From: a virus
Virus record (IMG/VR): IMGVR_UViG_3300020459_000020
Location: 1 to 43,613 of that record
Direction: 5' to 3' (one strand)
DNA: 43,613 bases
In this document: piece by piece, positions 34,801-36,265 of the stretch
How the letters are laid out: each line of letters opens with the position of its first letter
Numbering within the stretch: position 1 is the first letter of the stretch
Made by a program: the position numbers and the translations under genes
The notes under the pieces: model-generated
Seen by the model: only the letters and a program-made list of their open reading frames with translations
Databases searched by the model: none
Told to the model about the DNA's origin: nothing

Positions 34801-36251
34801 AGGTAGTTGCTATAGAGCAACAAGGTATTACAGGTACAATCTGGGTACAGTCTGCTAATGGTAACTTCCTTGATAATATGACACTTAAGTCTGACTTTAA
34901 CTGGGGTGCAGGTGTTTCTTCTGCTCGCACACTTGAAGGACGTGTTGACAGATACTTCAGAGGATTCGATGGCACTCAATCAACATTCGACTTAACCATT
35001 TCTAATGGTCAGGCATACTTCCCAGATCCTGCTGGACACTTACTTACATTTGTAAATGGTATCCTACAACCTCCAGGTGGTAATGCTTCTTATGTTGCAT
35101 TCTCTGACAAGATACAATTCTCTGAGGCACCTGAAATTGGATCTGACTTTATTGGATACTATGTTGGTAAGTTACGTCAGTTAGATGATATCTCCTTCGA
35201 GTTTGACTCATTGAGATCTTCATTCAACCTTAAGCGTGGTGGATTATTCTACTCACTGACATTGACTGAAGGTGTTTCTTCTAACACTATACGTCCTGAG
35301 AATAACATTATCGTATCACTTAACGGTATTATTCAGGAACCTGGACTCGCATATGAGATCGTTGGTTCACGTATAATTTTCGCTGAAGTTCCACGTGCGG
35401 GATCAACTTTCGTTGGTTTCTCATACATTGGATCTGACGCAGACGTTATCGCAGCAACCGTTGTCCCACCAATTGAAGCTGGTGATAAATTAGACATTGA
35501 GGGTGAAGAATTTGCAAGAGAAGTTGCTCTAATTGAATCTTCTAACTCACTAATCACATTTGAATATACTGGATCTGTTAAAGGTAGAAATGCTCAGGCA
35601 ATTTCTAACATAATATCTGGTCAAATCGTTAACGCAGTACTAACCAATCCTGGCGATGGTTACACAACACGTCCTAACGTGGATGTCATTTCATCTTCTG
35701 GATTTGATGGTAAGTTGAAAGCGTTGATGGGTATTACTAGAATTGATGTTAAGACACCTGGTGTTGGTTATGCTGCTCCTGTTGTCGCAATCGATAACGT
35801 AGTTCCAGATGATTTCGTACCACCTGTAGGTGGTCCAATTAATGGTGGATTTGACGTACTCGCTGGCGAAGGTAGCGAATACACAGGTGGTGGTGCTGGT
35901 GTTGATGCTGGTACTATTGCAATTACACAGGATCCAGTTAACGTAACTGTTAACCAAGGTCAGACTGCTGCATTCACAGTTGTCTCTACTGTAACTAATG
36001 ATCAGACAATGAATTATCAGTGGCAGAAGAAGGAGTATGGTACACAAACTTGGGGTAACATCATTGGTGCTAACCAAGCAACATACAATACAAATGCAAC
36101 ACAACAGGCAGACGATGGTGACGAATATAGAGTCGCAATCACTGCTGCTGGTGCAACTCCAGTCTACTCATTATCCGCTATCTTAAGCGTCCAGACAGGT
36201 GCTACTGTAATCAGTAACTTCACACCGAATCTGATCTTTGACGACATCTAA
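7866..36251 (+). CDS. Giant 9461-residue multidomain virion/baseplate protein
   Basis: This is one uninterrupted frame, ATG 7866 to TAA 36249-36251, of roughly 1 MDa. It occupies the place of T4 gene 7 (1032 residues) between gp6 and gp8. Residues 1-750 resemble a marine-phage baseplate protein head: 'QLPEFIRQED..LVNFLFEYY' near residue 17 and 'NISDFYISKGTK...LFKILFGEDVDLYYP' near 700. Approximate later modules are: GxGY repeats (297-626, 1134-1352, 1680-1840, 3122-3330), YHYH-type domain (1429-1555), propeller-like (1839-2220), LamG-like (2240-2437, 4458-4620, 5297-5477), carbohydrate-binding-like pair (2662-2793), helical repeats (3935-5262, again 8205-8508), 26 Cys/His 'YPR' repeats (5478-8203), a repeated 'LNGIIQ' module (3680, 9140) and an Ig-like domain (9352-9447). 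There is no signal peptide or membrane segment. The start follows gp6 by five bases with weak Shine-Dalgarno. The virion role is inferred from context and modules; its individual function is unknown. Confidence 0.88.
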   Translation: MPITKNINVSDRVENQLPEFIRQEDRQLVNFLFEYYKSQEKTGRPYDILNNLLRYLDLDSYTSEQLASETKLLKDIGVYDRKIEIESINGFQEQNGSIMIDNEVIYYESVTRGPDVIITPGISYPQFNKKKQQLENPFTLFDGTENVFPLSFLGTPVAPPSAEHLIVTAYNTMMVPNVDYYVEGFNLRFQDAPRDQIGSDDSEFTSVTYLVGYSDQVIKTCDSIPYQEWQNTKIYPLRISTAPYTPTSEIGLIINKNGRLQVPYVDFTVFEDKVVFKNEIGAADAIHIRSVEYTPPSYGAGATAIAKVADDGTIDSLIPKTGGSKYRLDFAPRVTITSNTGTGSTAKSLIGGIKDINLIDGGQGYTSYNPPIPVVVSPTNSNGTPAQLSLTVNDVTGMVDSVTITNSGSGYDFIPSISFKNPGGAVIENPTIDSEGRVNVGSINVKEMGSGYSNPPLIYIDEAPDGGINAQAISRINQDGQVYEITVTNRGRGYTSVPRVAIVNPIGAQVLDVTVASGSVTNIEMLTGGQGYTDAPSVYIVDDRKDGYGEPIGGTGALAEATIFNGEITDINITSFGSGYSTEFPPKIYIAEPKAARASVDVGFDQVTGFDILEDGAGYASSAFLGCSRGVSGAVEYDNLHNEVYAGEAALRQSNHLAGAYVCNLDSLFIKEVFDKFRRQYLPTLDIDFSQVNPVQVIKNISDFYISKGTKLSTQYLFKILFGEDVDLYYPKDEIISPSHATWVVDTILRADLIEGDPSNLIDSQINQYADDVDPSVTDASALIENVITIIEGTDTIYELAISEETLAGNFIIPYKTRLVEPLSTTGQIITVDSTIGWPERNGTIRINDVEQVQYKEKSLNQFIECTRSKNAIVEDWDPGTIIQSDIFVYVNRGTAQECKLRILGIAEAGTTVLNDTGSYYLQGDKLKVANLGSTAEELRLQSWLYNVKKLIQVGTITPGGVNNQTATVVCGNPHGLLVSDQVTIYGANPVVYNGTFTVTSRIDQFTFSYQINTPTELIPQGNILLSVDLNRGKSDTTSINNVVSEFTTNIQNSFFNDNYVYVAASGLPNYKIGPFTGSALIPGNQRKLLRFPRNVQTISERKIIDPGTPIGAWVNGVSIWSYKSREFIQYGPLTSIAVTNIGEGYDAGAKPNVEITGGGGTGATAEVIVNGSLTSFDMVTEGTGYTESPLVSIVGGNGSGATAQAVITGGRVTRILVEQPGQNYTTQPLVSITGGGGSGATATANVRGAIASVNVTNFGNGYTSLPAIKVNSGEGALAQPIVINGRIVSIAIINSGESYTTAPNVIINGDGFGAIAKATIGSIGEDRGRVLGITITNKGIGYIQGTTTVRLEAVGQLAAFTPTVYQWNKNLQYELVDKFDFARGYVFTGYNNQFGGEYAHLSDPKELRYVVGDNVFLNPVTQLFQEVAANFEHSPVIGWAFDGNPIYGPYGYIDPTDQNSGVRRMRTSFKLKTNVVFDAATNPNPSRVDGPPIATYPAGTFIDDYYYDFQSGDLDNYNGRFCKTPDFPDGVYAYFITIDASDAGIAEFPYIMGPQFNSLPDNWNFSQAATQENIPDGVVRYRDPYTDVDIDVDRQPNQEADVLTTEIEGYPLIFEIQDSNNDGLIDANEQQEILKLSEEATLQIYDYFPKVSEESRVDIEVETTTQFENAKIDGFVVENPGVSYQVNDTVFFDNENTGGFGASAIIESVKGQKITGYNKEIIGDRPYGKIVTEVEHELRQQDEIIVNSRPVIDNTNKTYRVKVVAGVERINVVQGGTGYNSDIPPTFELITASGKDAELALVLEGTGQINNVNIINSGNGYDADNPPQIRVSHPQQYKKTRYWITEFKEATGSVSIHHTLTTAERYTYICGSVLEADGDQAAFLAKFDDLGQKVWERNLLPQNSGTKKAEFIKMYIDESEENDVIYVVGQTYDPNNSAYNPDIWLGVYKSGFNNANSPDGILQWQKAIAGISGLSRRDWVTSIALDQEKRIYIAGYTDSNSPDPNDMWVIQCDLDGDLVEKRKIASADDSEMLNQIQWISDDRFFFVGVNDQNDDCIFGVFFYDGANIEIEYIRQVPTQNGYVRNPQFAIDEYDDVILIWDVFNGATQKFEKVQVNKFPISTANSQWEWSKTVTISGNIEGINHAGINVDVFGNYSIVTDITESENQRYAVIHYLKYDGNVIKETKVDDINSIGFQAKDHTVDSTGDTIIAIDRRQPDQMASYRFNNDTDIDEDTTKQELVTPTFHTPSNSTVDTAIQKFGTGSLKLSGICPVKLPGYNLTTKEWSARAWMSIATGHHSINTKPLLFDVTPVAGDSIQVELDGDATSGNYEKVVLYVNSVEVATSATAVNWTAFASAAWVHVTFQKREESLGLYQYEVFLNGNLVVNFQTTSDISLADLTLAGKYSGPNTGNSLIGWIDDLVIDDVAPYNGTYTIPTEEIPITTSISDSALIKFDRLHDKRDAYTLTGLTKYTNITFSDIEIPTTWVDVSGSALSNWDVGAGGLQILDMSQVVSTMNPGTYTFSTAKTEYATKTSTIPSPLGKKLKITADVISKFYLRDALYQKIDNVLEFTFNQDVKLTKNSILQQYTNTASGQVVGGFGTIVDVPNADDLLNPGVGNKYKVGKIYGTFNNTDLFKTDVADVNQIAGTYFQVEEPEIPWVAATSVVTGEKRYYDKKIYQSQGTGTTGTIPPVHTGGVVTDGLINWAFVDDAGKFTVDLTQHPYPMPQYLNLDMPEWDSGKLYVVGQKVWHKLNVYVVGAGGAGVSGTTPPTHTSATASDGGVTWTWESTSQSISQYARTLPYDLGNNYTVQIVEIQPGSTYIPEDVVSINAGNITEAEDQKSVEISGFASVKKIRVTARLEKDILRTADTRTNLVYATSNSPHRFNDGEIIFTEGFQGDQFNGSFFVDQVVGSREFTYAIRANAVSDPVFNSNAIANVNIYAKHPTLEFTRNHQYVFDVSDPSNLNYYLSFSQDNQYKLEYSFNNITRSGTPGIPLGGSAYPFVKFSVLGDVTNISYYFDPSRTGSDSPVGEGSFIDVITTPFQGTFSVSEVLSDTEFRFQLLKEPERTNAEVGTDEFDNVYSYYSTTSTRAVGPINTIQLVSPGGFYQKLPIISDIASFRQIEKITINDGGTEYAPGVYYEVPVAGDGEGGKATITVEFDAEVGSGTITNAQVADPGKGYTIASIDIDSIPGILGQTLAGSGGSVNVVIPSEGSGASVFLTGTNIGKIKRLKNNEFGFGYSHDYTLKPEITFPVNLQLFNTSILSQIKITDPGSGYTSTPAVVIEGGGGSGAEAEAIVKNNRLSEIIIKNSGAGYSSEPVVTLKSEFNYVVNLDLNYLQFNFPHGITTGAEIQFRADDIGSTEGELPKPSTAGLTSLVANQTYYAIAGEAAGLESDQLRFGLTSASAQGGSFITFLTQGSGRQTLLTEVFGGKATAVIETSRFLEGEDVFQGSNVETSTARGKVSTNTGWQIGPKILKIVDYTGDWANGETVTGEISKASGVIDNFSIARGVLNIGSLTKTPGRFIDDVGKPSEIVQKIQDSFFYQNFSYVVQSQIPITEWKTQVLENNHPAGFNMFGQLQLTGGKDVSGRRIGTEFTKQVNINNYSNVNQITSFGAAQPIYTDYNNTEVLFRKKRLTSSEEILTSIVKKMDNIQGQFDGIKKQFPITVEGETVIVKQDQLMITLNGIIQSPGISYQIVGGSLVFDEPPKPPSKVNYRTLGVTPTPIYRIALYDSGGTSNYGIFPTLGQQVQGQQSDTIATIIDSGTNHIDVINLTGTFDINEQIKRGELFAALVESVTPLNAPTIFEFGEALTNLDGDTAYVEETNIDNQGNVTDRLVVSKTSGTPRFETGIFDFKLNEFIYSASSKIAGQITFIQPYTDPINNEVVDELIINKGTTFFGLLFERLVSLTNPNVILDDISQSSITPTELYNSDNRINADFLNFEQVKTTEVTYSNVTGGTLTDGMLIRNKKATYGNPVSTFHGIAANRYLDSRRNILNNKDEIIDFAEASIAIDYPDYYFPTDVITNSWSRFKDAYRMIQKNKAMIAGMAFDDMKTQYPGSTIPSDAKCKRDLEYFVDAISIDIYAGGNRYSRKFVSQYFDTNGTFTYVDGEKAETRFAYEKAIDRMKAAIANQYSGTINAVNSGDSWTAYQDLTITADPNPTGNYGSAGSNVDNTNADNCTDVQAAITTLGEFIDEVLNNSSLVDLPAETVGTYSPHQEKCRRDLGYFIDAIAADVGQGGNYNTIEFTKKFFNADGTPLTNGIVGEEAEAVHAFTSAGTLMHSAINNLMYWKDLSGNGYNLNDPTTYSGGVAPANNYDANYSSGNNQNINNCANVKSYIDTLKAIATTAMTAGNLTNVNAIASITDGTFQSNETVRTTKVGYKDKSTGLFITGDQIKGMSSGAVFSAIGVNSGLKWLFAGPISGSFTADEYITNSTLTFTNCTQSVIVKKAELSGSKSIFIPSNGALSSPASTDYAFGTGDFTIEAWIRPSGNTTLQTLFDFRRLSAAQGLRIVQDSQAINVYNGTTQSITSGNVVTTTGTWMHIAVSRKDNVTQLYVNGAQVGTNYVDNNDYLYAALYVGQDFNGSTHWTGHMDNVVVKKGVGDYTTGFQAPSQVDYTQSNIVFGLDGEAPFLISTEEVYAKYSGQRSSSATSKTIDYDGLAIIAEDIDLGRQEYRDCADIIDLNGAYIAEEAVGRMKAAFSDFVIRGDDPQNNRYGGTDTCIRDTKDYILGALIKDLREGGNYHTIYTARTYLTVGGQLDHIGEEILQALYTWNQVSELAKEVITTTSGDLTGTYSTRLRIPNNFSSPAATAVQNELDTLMGDLLKVIAPNDQRFREGGYQLWRNRNYIAEEVAGYIQDKYQTTIDNVTTDFLEMPGYGQPYCERDIKDFILPGVIADLVTGGTYQTQAVIDKYLDSQNNVLHVEHELNALNDSLHFASMLCMKAINNLLMSPGEVAAALLDNDGVAMSVPGWAQEEYYTPLFTTQVAYRDSTIVKDTEGFPNTIQRGNNDRYLDAADQIWANKDIIAREVVSIMNDLSKYETLNIPGGHVNCEDDVLDMIEAMVHDLRFDCNEKTYDAAALYVETEDNSLKHIETEWEASITVVKILRDILSATMRNAFGRDYDMTKDLLQVPVQSYNQNPKDTLYAECADAIDGNIRYIAEQAVSAGLVQYQNLAIPGGPVNCVHDVTDILRAMVFNLKYGGTNMLQYASEFYTTYNGSLDHVTNASSETNWIINKAKELAIRAMKGQVISNNAGWEVDQRFYDAVPRPVTALFNSNEDGLIAGQPNTIITRSFIAGEDKISTTDSGTGIVPGEDAVFRCIAKLPTNPLDGVIWEAGGAGSGAWFGIRDSGTYLRLRAGNGGNSYSGGASSTSDTGLAMLDLQISNLSTYFDNGDHELVWEIRIGGNITAGKGRVELWIDGISVGSAETPGGGYTGLAGGNGLFADSNYAGFGVQGGDSICAGEPSTINTFTVNVGPAPTIAYDVTAAEYDSSTGDLVMDVGSHNHTEGTYLRLKTNSINFTCDQDGNASTHSYPRSGDPAGNTAIEVLEVFGTEWKATGATYTPDSGIMTLTVPGHGMADNTTHTATDAAYDPDTGVLSITVADHGFTTGDQVRIQNGSLVFTCAQDNHASKHGYPRPGDPAGDQWLLVESIVNDNIFTVNVGSTPKVEYDVSDATYDQNTGELQMDIGQHRFVGATTHVATYAEYTADNGYLKLTVPGHKIAPGEQIQIMENSMTFTCSMDNHYSDHVYPRATDPATRKWLDVVESDIEGGTFTVNVGQSPIKGFTPTAATFNSSTGALTLTIGSHSLAVGTNIKLAQQSLTFTCDMDDHATKHSYPRGNDPVHNEPIAITAVTSDSITVNVGTTPQVNYNVLGAAFNPADGHLSMTLDRKHTFKTESIHSVSGAEYNGQTGLMRLTVADHNFGEGDFVKIADGGVSFTCSMDNYASVHAYPRSTDQMSGKWMAVQNVSKDQFDVHVGKTPAIPFTISAADFDPSTGLMKMTIGDHDLRAGNSVRLAKESIVLTCYLDAHNSTHAYPRSNGNDPFYNKPIPILYDGSPLTATSGTFYNPTTGIMRITTDTAHGLQEGSEVKFALNSLVFRCDEDGQATDHPYPRAGDPYANRWQRVLGSNLTANQFEVQVLSYAPSTNTTTHVFQGATANGISKKDGTITLNVGNGAISDQSAHIYIPNTGMTPTNVNHNPTTGVMTITVVGHGMEDGDMIKIADNGIVLTCALDEHQTTHAYPRPSDPASGTWLKISGVTAETFDVQVLGGNAPQSDTSTHLFSSAIGNCITRAQVVSGGIYDHTYSTSTVDCLRHAGDSIRLADDALTFTCGADGNGSNHTYPRSATTQHTPTDVTYNPSIGHLKFTVPDHGFLPYSYVKIADNSLTFTCKKDNDATDHTYPRSTDPVSGKWVMIHDVSANTFTVEVLDVIPSTNTTVHSISNIAANCITHKKDHFYDTNIPIYEVGKSSHSPTNISYNPTHGYMQVTMSQSFSDATNMSPTGASFTPTTGIMRINLSGHSVKNGDMILINEGAFVFRCDEDGQSSDHAYPRATDPASNKWLKAFNVGSNSFDVNVGNFLGEGAISNTTTHVCTNVVGSVYKANDYVMFDENAITFQCTKDNNATNHSYPRRSDPTFGDWLPIANVTNTSFTVWIGKSGVNDVYDHTFVSCANNGMKRQTGTITLDVGNGQITNPTAHSFVSAASNAVRSGGAYNHTFVASTEKYTPTTANYNPTTGWMTLTVPNHGFLDGESIMIQTNSLVFNCLADSNATDHAYPRGGDPASNRWLTIYNVTDDTFDVKVLDETPSTNQSLHLFKSALSNCITRATVATGGNYSHKFIAPAQLTPTNATYTPSTGIMTLTISNHGIKNGGRVKVEDGFVTFTCTQDSNQTNHSYPRASDPFSDEWMTVKNVTKDTFDIQVLFNIPSSNTTTHTFVSARPQSVTVATLMKGNDSIKLAANGLTFTCSKDGNSTDHVYPRASDPAYNNSLRIIDDGVTRHTPTAASYTPGTGVLSLTVSKHGFSNGDYIKIEDYAFSMSCDMDNDSSSHAYPRGTDPISGKWVQISNVSTDGFDVEVGTTAAVSYTPTDASYEPTTGEMEVTIGNHDLKVGQSVQIATGGITLECSQDSYGSTHAYPRNTIDNFTPTDADYSGETGYLTITSAAHGLDNGSLVKIDDNAITLRCTMDGSTSDKTYPRSTDPVSGKWKPIENAATDTFDIFVGKSEFKSFDPQNVDYNPSNGNMVITVGPDHGITTAHSVYINRESMCFTCGQDSYGSDHFYPRPNGSGGATGDDPAYADAVSVTAVSDSTITVNVGTSSNTTTHVFKPAVGKTPTGISYSGATGLMTVTMASHGMIDGEQIMFEDNSLIFTCGKDDHATEHAYPRHGDNASNKWLTIDNVTNNTFRVQVLDKIPSTNTSAHTFKRAVPGAVKRGSIRAGGSFTHSFQSFASNGLKAKRDRSYDHAIEIKKVGHAKYSASGAAYNAATGVLTLTVANNPFANGDHVRIADNSLVMTCDMDNNATNHSYPRATDPSSGKWLEISGVSGNNFNVNVGTTPRANYLVSAADYTPTTGDMVLTIGSHSYNGGSSHTVTGANYNPTTGVMTVTVADHGFVIGDRVKFDDNSITFRCDEDGQASDHSYPRSTDPVSDRWLDVTNITTDTFDVTVLDSTPSNNTTTHAFQSSVPNGLKVAHEAVYIENQSLVFKCQADNFGSEHKYPRANTQGGATADDPFYDESCPIVSSTANTITVHVGKSSNTTTHQFVRSENAFTPSTASYVPTTGVMTITLNGHPFENGDKVQLKNESFVFQCQQDNYNSDHAYPRAQDPAANDWLTISNKQTNTFDVNVGVSSNTTTHQIETIQSGAVIRGTIRGGGEYTHAYVSATANGLEKKNSTITVNVGSTVNGNHTHRFASASSGAITAGGNHTHTFESFKNNTLHRQSGKITIDVNIAATADLYDHTFVRALPGVVIGGGNYQHTFISAEAGAIWKAQDYISIKDYALSFTCDLDAHGTEHLYPRPTDHAHNEWLAVSNVTTDTFEVQVLKGVPSTFLGSHTFKSCIDDGIKIQNGKIRINVGISPAGNTYQHTFVSANSGCIIQGGNYKHNFVSALSNSINVVNDGTQLTPTDAYYEPTTGQLTLTVSGHSLRTDDAITIDTNGLTFTCSQDANQTNHAYPRVTDYADGKILPVQSVMSYAYPFRTELAYYRSRRVDPTYTGNEGSIVEGEIGTLMQLVTDAISSPNSIEGRSYTQPICWPVKYTPDVVKRDLTITYDSAAGGDNENGTWNQTCSETASAIATLSDIYIETISKAANGQGNHLSTISKTNAYNNNNDYQEGTCYNVTSNIDTLFEIMTDTLGAGAYNSRYVSNIILFNKDNIAGRAFADCQANYPTTNLTIDFANGVVKALRYDLVTGGNAGAFKYSQDWFDGEGNFIAFTNVTRTHILFCLTKIREYSKSIIYDAEATGWNSYAVYIPETLEWNKEAAEFMIDTSLNPLEYALEMSQYPTESRVTFVASTDCTNRVTKYEMGVDYNTDPDLVSLTPEVDVGFDRAEYRIRIERPNNFRRGDVLTYIPASENALQGLTKQPYFYVLTGTAQWFEIGAEPIHDGRFRLLQVDKSNSGSQILAVERRSGITRTAPTYPTDNSACPIQGGFNAADVVYGSTSGANAEIASVLANEGKIYKLYTHYPTVAGQTAGAYDQFKNGEQVAVSGAPANTGYVLQTLTPDSETGASIVKLNTIAGTIADGDVIEGLDSGAEHTVGLPSDRFLINVKSGSFATGDWFFSKVGSLEGYMENYVSKSGSLTGNEGGRITIDVETLEGAWTPGDVIYGSVTDYILTIKGITGQQLQLNQWIHGTQTLELNLGVAIIDTGISDTFNVGDEVSLLQGTVQKNPGFTAVVTKYVNDTEAGIHKLWIANLNDVGVGAPLTDLTAGGNNIGKIEIGSNFPTIYAGVQTYTETSYTSYAQVVAIEQQGITGTIWVQSANGNFLDNMTLKSDFNWGAGVSSARTLEGRVDRYFRGFDGTQSTFDLTISNGQAYFPDPAGHLLTFVNGILQPPGGNASYVAFSDKIQFSEAPEIGSDFIGYYVGKLRQLDDISFEFDSLRSSFNLKRGGLFYSLTLTEGVSSNTIRPENNIIVSLNGIIQEPGLAYEIVGSRIIFAEVPRAGSTFVGFSYIGSDADVIAATVVPPIEAGDKLDIEGEEFAREVALIESSNSLITFEYTGSVKGRNAQAISNIISGQIVNAVLTNPGDGYTTRPNVDVISSSGFDGKLKALMGITRIDVKTPGVGYAAPVVAIDNVVPDDFVPPVGGPINGGFDVLAGEGSEYTGGGAGVDAGTIAITQDPVNVTVNQGQTAAFTVVSTVTNDQTMNYQWQKKEYGTQTWGNIIGANQATYNTNATQQADDGDEYRVAITAAGATPVYSLSAILSVQTGATVISNFTPNLIFDDI
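8755..9745 (+). repeat. GxGY beta-repeat cluster 1 in the giant gene
   Basis: About eight units of 35-45 codons appear, each with the pattern 'I/V-x-x-I-x-[IV]-x-x-x-G-x-G-Y-[TS]-x-x-P-x-[IV]-x-I' followed by a Gly/Ala-rich turn. Motifs include GQGYT, GSGYD, GSGYS, GRGYT, GQGYT, GSGYS and GAGYA. The alternation of strand and Gly turn suggests a stacked beta structure (solenoid, prism or triple-stranded helix). Confidence 0.8.
11265..11925 (+). repeat. GxGY beta-repeat cluster 2 in the giant gene
   Basis: Six regular units with long Gly runs (GGGGTGATA, GGNGSGATA, GGGGSGATA) alternate with GEGYD, GTGYT, GQNYT, GNGYT, GESYT and GIGYI motifs. The period is about 36-40 codons. Three further looser units (GVSYQ, GTGYN, GNGYD) follow at about 12900-13350, after the YHYH-type domain. 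Confidence 0.8.
12150..12530 (+). other. YHYH-type domain inside the giant gene (lacks the YHYH tetrad)
   Basis: The stretch contains 'SPVIGWAFDGNPIYGPYGY', then M-R-T-S-F, 'GTFIDDYYYDFQSGDLD', N-G-R-F and a F-P-Y-I-M-G end, which is the core of the YHYH family (PF14240) around residues 1435-1555. The same core recurs in the next gene (36266-37861). Here the upstream tyrosine/histidine tetrad that names the family is absent; only 'FEHSP' precedes the core. Confidence 0.75.
13380..14525 (+). other. Beta-propeller-like segment of the giant gene
   Basis: Roughly 380 residues show repeated blades of the kind 'IYVVGQTYD...DIWLGVYK...G..QWQKAI', 'IYIAGYTDS...DMWVIQCDLDGDLVEKRKI', 'FFFVGVNDQ', 'FGNYSIVTDIT'. 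Each has a hydrophobic strand, a Gly-containing turn and Trp or Asp at blade ends. This resembles SBBP/PQQ-type propeller repeats. Blade number cannot be fixed by eye. Confidence 0.55.
14583..15175 (+). other. LamG-like jelly-roll domain 1 of the giant gene
   Basis: 'KFGTGSLKLSG' is followed by 'EWSARAWMSI', a 'VHVTFQK' strand, 'YEVFLNGNLV' and 'GWIDDLVIDDVAPYNG'. This is the order of conserved strands in the concanavalin A-like/Laminin_G_3 fold, including the terminal 'I-D-D-[LV]-x-I' strand. Such domains often bind glycans in phage fibres. Confidence 0.75.
15850..16245 (+). repeat. Tandem pair of small carbohydrate-binding-like modules
   Basis: Two copies share the layout 'G-[EK]-x-x-Y-x-x-[GK]-[KQ]-[IV] ... 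Y-x-x-x-G-x-[GS]-x-x-G-T-[IT]-P-P-[VT]-H-T ... [TS]-D-G-x-[IV]-x-W'. This resembles the short CBM5/12-like modules common in phage tail proteins. Copy 1 is near 15865-16005 and copy 2 near 16072-16240. Confidence 0.55.
17230..17860 (+). repeat. GxGY beta-repeat cluster 3 in the giant gene
   Basis: The motifs GTEYA, GKGYT, GFGYS, GSGYT and GAGYS are separated by 30-60 codons with Gly-rich turns such as GGGGSGAEA. This is the same unit type as the earlier clusters. A fourth mini-cluster (GDGYT, GVGYA) lies at about 35640-35790 near the C-terminus. Confidence 0.75.
19670..23650 (+). repeat. Helical repeats of the 'C-x2-D ... GGNY' type (six copies)
   Basis: Six units of roughly 130-180 codons carry C-x-[RD]-D-[LIV] then an amphipathic helix, D-[LI] and a G-G-N/T turn, followed by 'Y..E..L.H...E'. 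The anchor cysteines lie near 20083, 20541, 22048, 22534, 23044 and 23440. A partner helix 'N-[KR]-x-[YI]-I-A-E-E-[AV]' precedes most copies (for example near 21940, 22420, 22945, 23350). A LamG-like domain interrupts the array between copies 2 and 3. I recall similar repeats in cyanophage structural proteins; their function is unknown. Confidence 0.75.
21240..21725 (+). other. LamG-like jelly-roll domain 2 of the giant gene
   Basis: The ordered motifs are: 'DYAFGTGDFTIEAWIRP', 'QTLFDFR', a 'WMHIAVSRK' strand, 'TQLYVNGAQV', 'LYVGQDFNG' and 'GHMDNVVVKKGV'. These fit Laminin_G_3/concanavalin A-like domains closely. This is the clearest of the three copies. Confidence 0.85.
23757..24297 (+). other. 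LamG-like jelly-roll domain 3 of the giant gene
   Basis: Gly-rich strands 'WEAGGAGSGAWFGIRD' and 'LRLRAGNGG' are followed by 'HELVWEIRI', 'GRVELWIDGISVGSA' and a final 'YAGFGVQGGDS'. The 'V-E-L-W-I-D-G' strand corresponds to the L-Y-V-N-G strand of the other copies. The match is weaker than for domain 2. It directly precedes the YPR repeat array. Confidence 0.55.
24298..32475 (+). repeat. Array of 26 Cys/His 'YPR' protein repeats
   Basis: I count 26 occurrences of C-x2-D-x3-[ST]-x-H-x-Y-P-R between Tyr5543 (24492) and Tyr8188 (32427), a mean spacing of about 106 residues. A full unit reads approximately: [ST]-P-T-x-A-x-Y-x-P-x-T-G-x-M-x-[IL]-T-[IV], then H-G-x-x-x-G-D, K-[IL]-x-x-x-[SA]-[LIV]-x-[FL], the Cys/His/YPR block, D-P, a K-W-L-x-I-x-N-V strand and 'T-F-x-V-x-V' ending. 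Copies near 26928 and 29310 lack the segment after YPR. The copy near 29487 has Lys in place of the His. I cannot name a described family for the unit. Confidence 0.9.
31521..31870 (+). repeat. His-rich 'Y-x-H-T-F' sub-repeat run without YPR blocks
   Basis: Five consecutive short units occur here: GGGEYTHAY, NGNHTHRF, GGNHTHTF, LYDHTF and GGNYQHTF. They are spaced about 17-30 codons apart and interleaved with strands such as 'STITVNVG' and 'GKITIDVN'. Single or paired units of the same type (YDHTF, YNHTF, YSHKF, FTHSF, YQHTF, YKHNF) lie between YPR blocks elsewhere in 26800-32230. Two units have the His-x-His pattern. Confidence 0.7.
32480..33390 (+). other. Further helical repeat after the YPR array
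   Basis: The stretch includes 'TASAIATLSDIYIETI', 'LFNKDNIAGRAFADCQANYP', then 'VVKALRYDLVTGGNAGAFKYSQDWF' split over a turn, followed by 'ILFCLTKIREYSKSI'. The order matches the helical repeats at 19670-23650 (partner helix, Y-D-L, G-G-N turn, Tyr/Phe-rich helix). The large YPR array therefore sits inside, not beside, this helical family. Confidence 0.65.
34960..35450 (+). other. 'LNGIIQ' beta module of the giant gene C-terminal part
   Basis: Two adjacent copies have the pattern '[LV]-x-x-[FL]-[VL]-N-G-I-[IL]-Q-x-P-G', then A/S-Y and I-x-F/F-[SA]-E-[AV]-P-x-x-G-S, with 'F-x-G-F/Y' ends. A third copy occurs near 18900-19020 ('LNGIIQSPG', 'LVFDEPP'). The module is common in marine-phage structural proteins as far as I recall; its function is not established. 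Confidence 0.6.
35920..36210 (+). other. C-terminal Ig-like domain of the giant gene
   Basis: 'ITQDPVNVTVNQGQTAAFTV' leads into Y-Q-W-Q-K, 'GANQATYNTNATQQADDG', E-Y-R-V-A-I and 'LSAILSVQ'. This is the I-set-like order: Q-x-P-x-x-x-x-V-x-x-G-x-x-A-x-F, W, and a D-G-x-x-Y/E-Y-R strand. A homologous domain ends the next gene. Ig-like domains are frequent surface-exposed additions in tailed-phage structural proteins. Confidence 0.8.
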
Positions 36252-36254
36252 ATA
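36248..36254 (+). promoter_or_regulatory. CTAAATA late-promoter-like element overlapping the giant gene stop
   Basis: CTAAATA includes the TAA stop (36249-36251) of the giant gene and lies 11 bases before the YHYH gene ATG. It resembles the cyanophage late motif. The spacing would leave a very short leader, so the call is tentative. Confidence 0.4.
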
Positions 36255-36265
36255 AAAGTAAAACA

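Noticed and set aside
35691-36104. Minus-strand open frame of 137 codons and other long minus-strand frames such as 3145-3489, 12822-13088 and 34454-34774
   Set aside because: They lie wholly inside well-supported plus-strand structural genes, have low-complexity or Ser/Thr/Ile/Cys-rich composition without domains, and lack ribosome sites; they are shadows.
7866-36251. Several separate genes artificially joined
   Set aside because: No stop, frameshift or start-site signal interrupts the frame in 28 kb; domain borders are joined by normal linkers. Only resequencing could overturn this.
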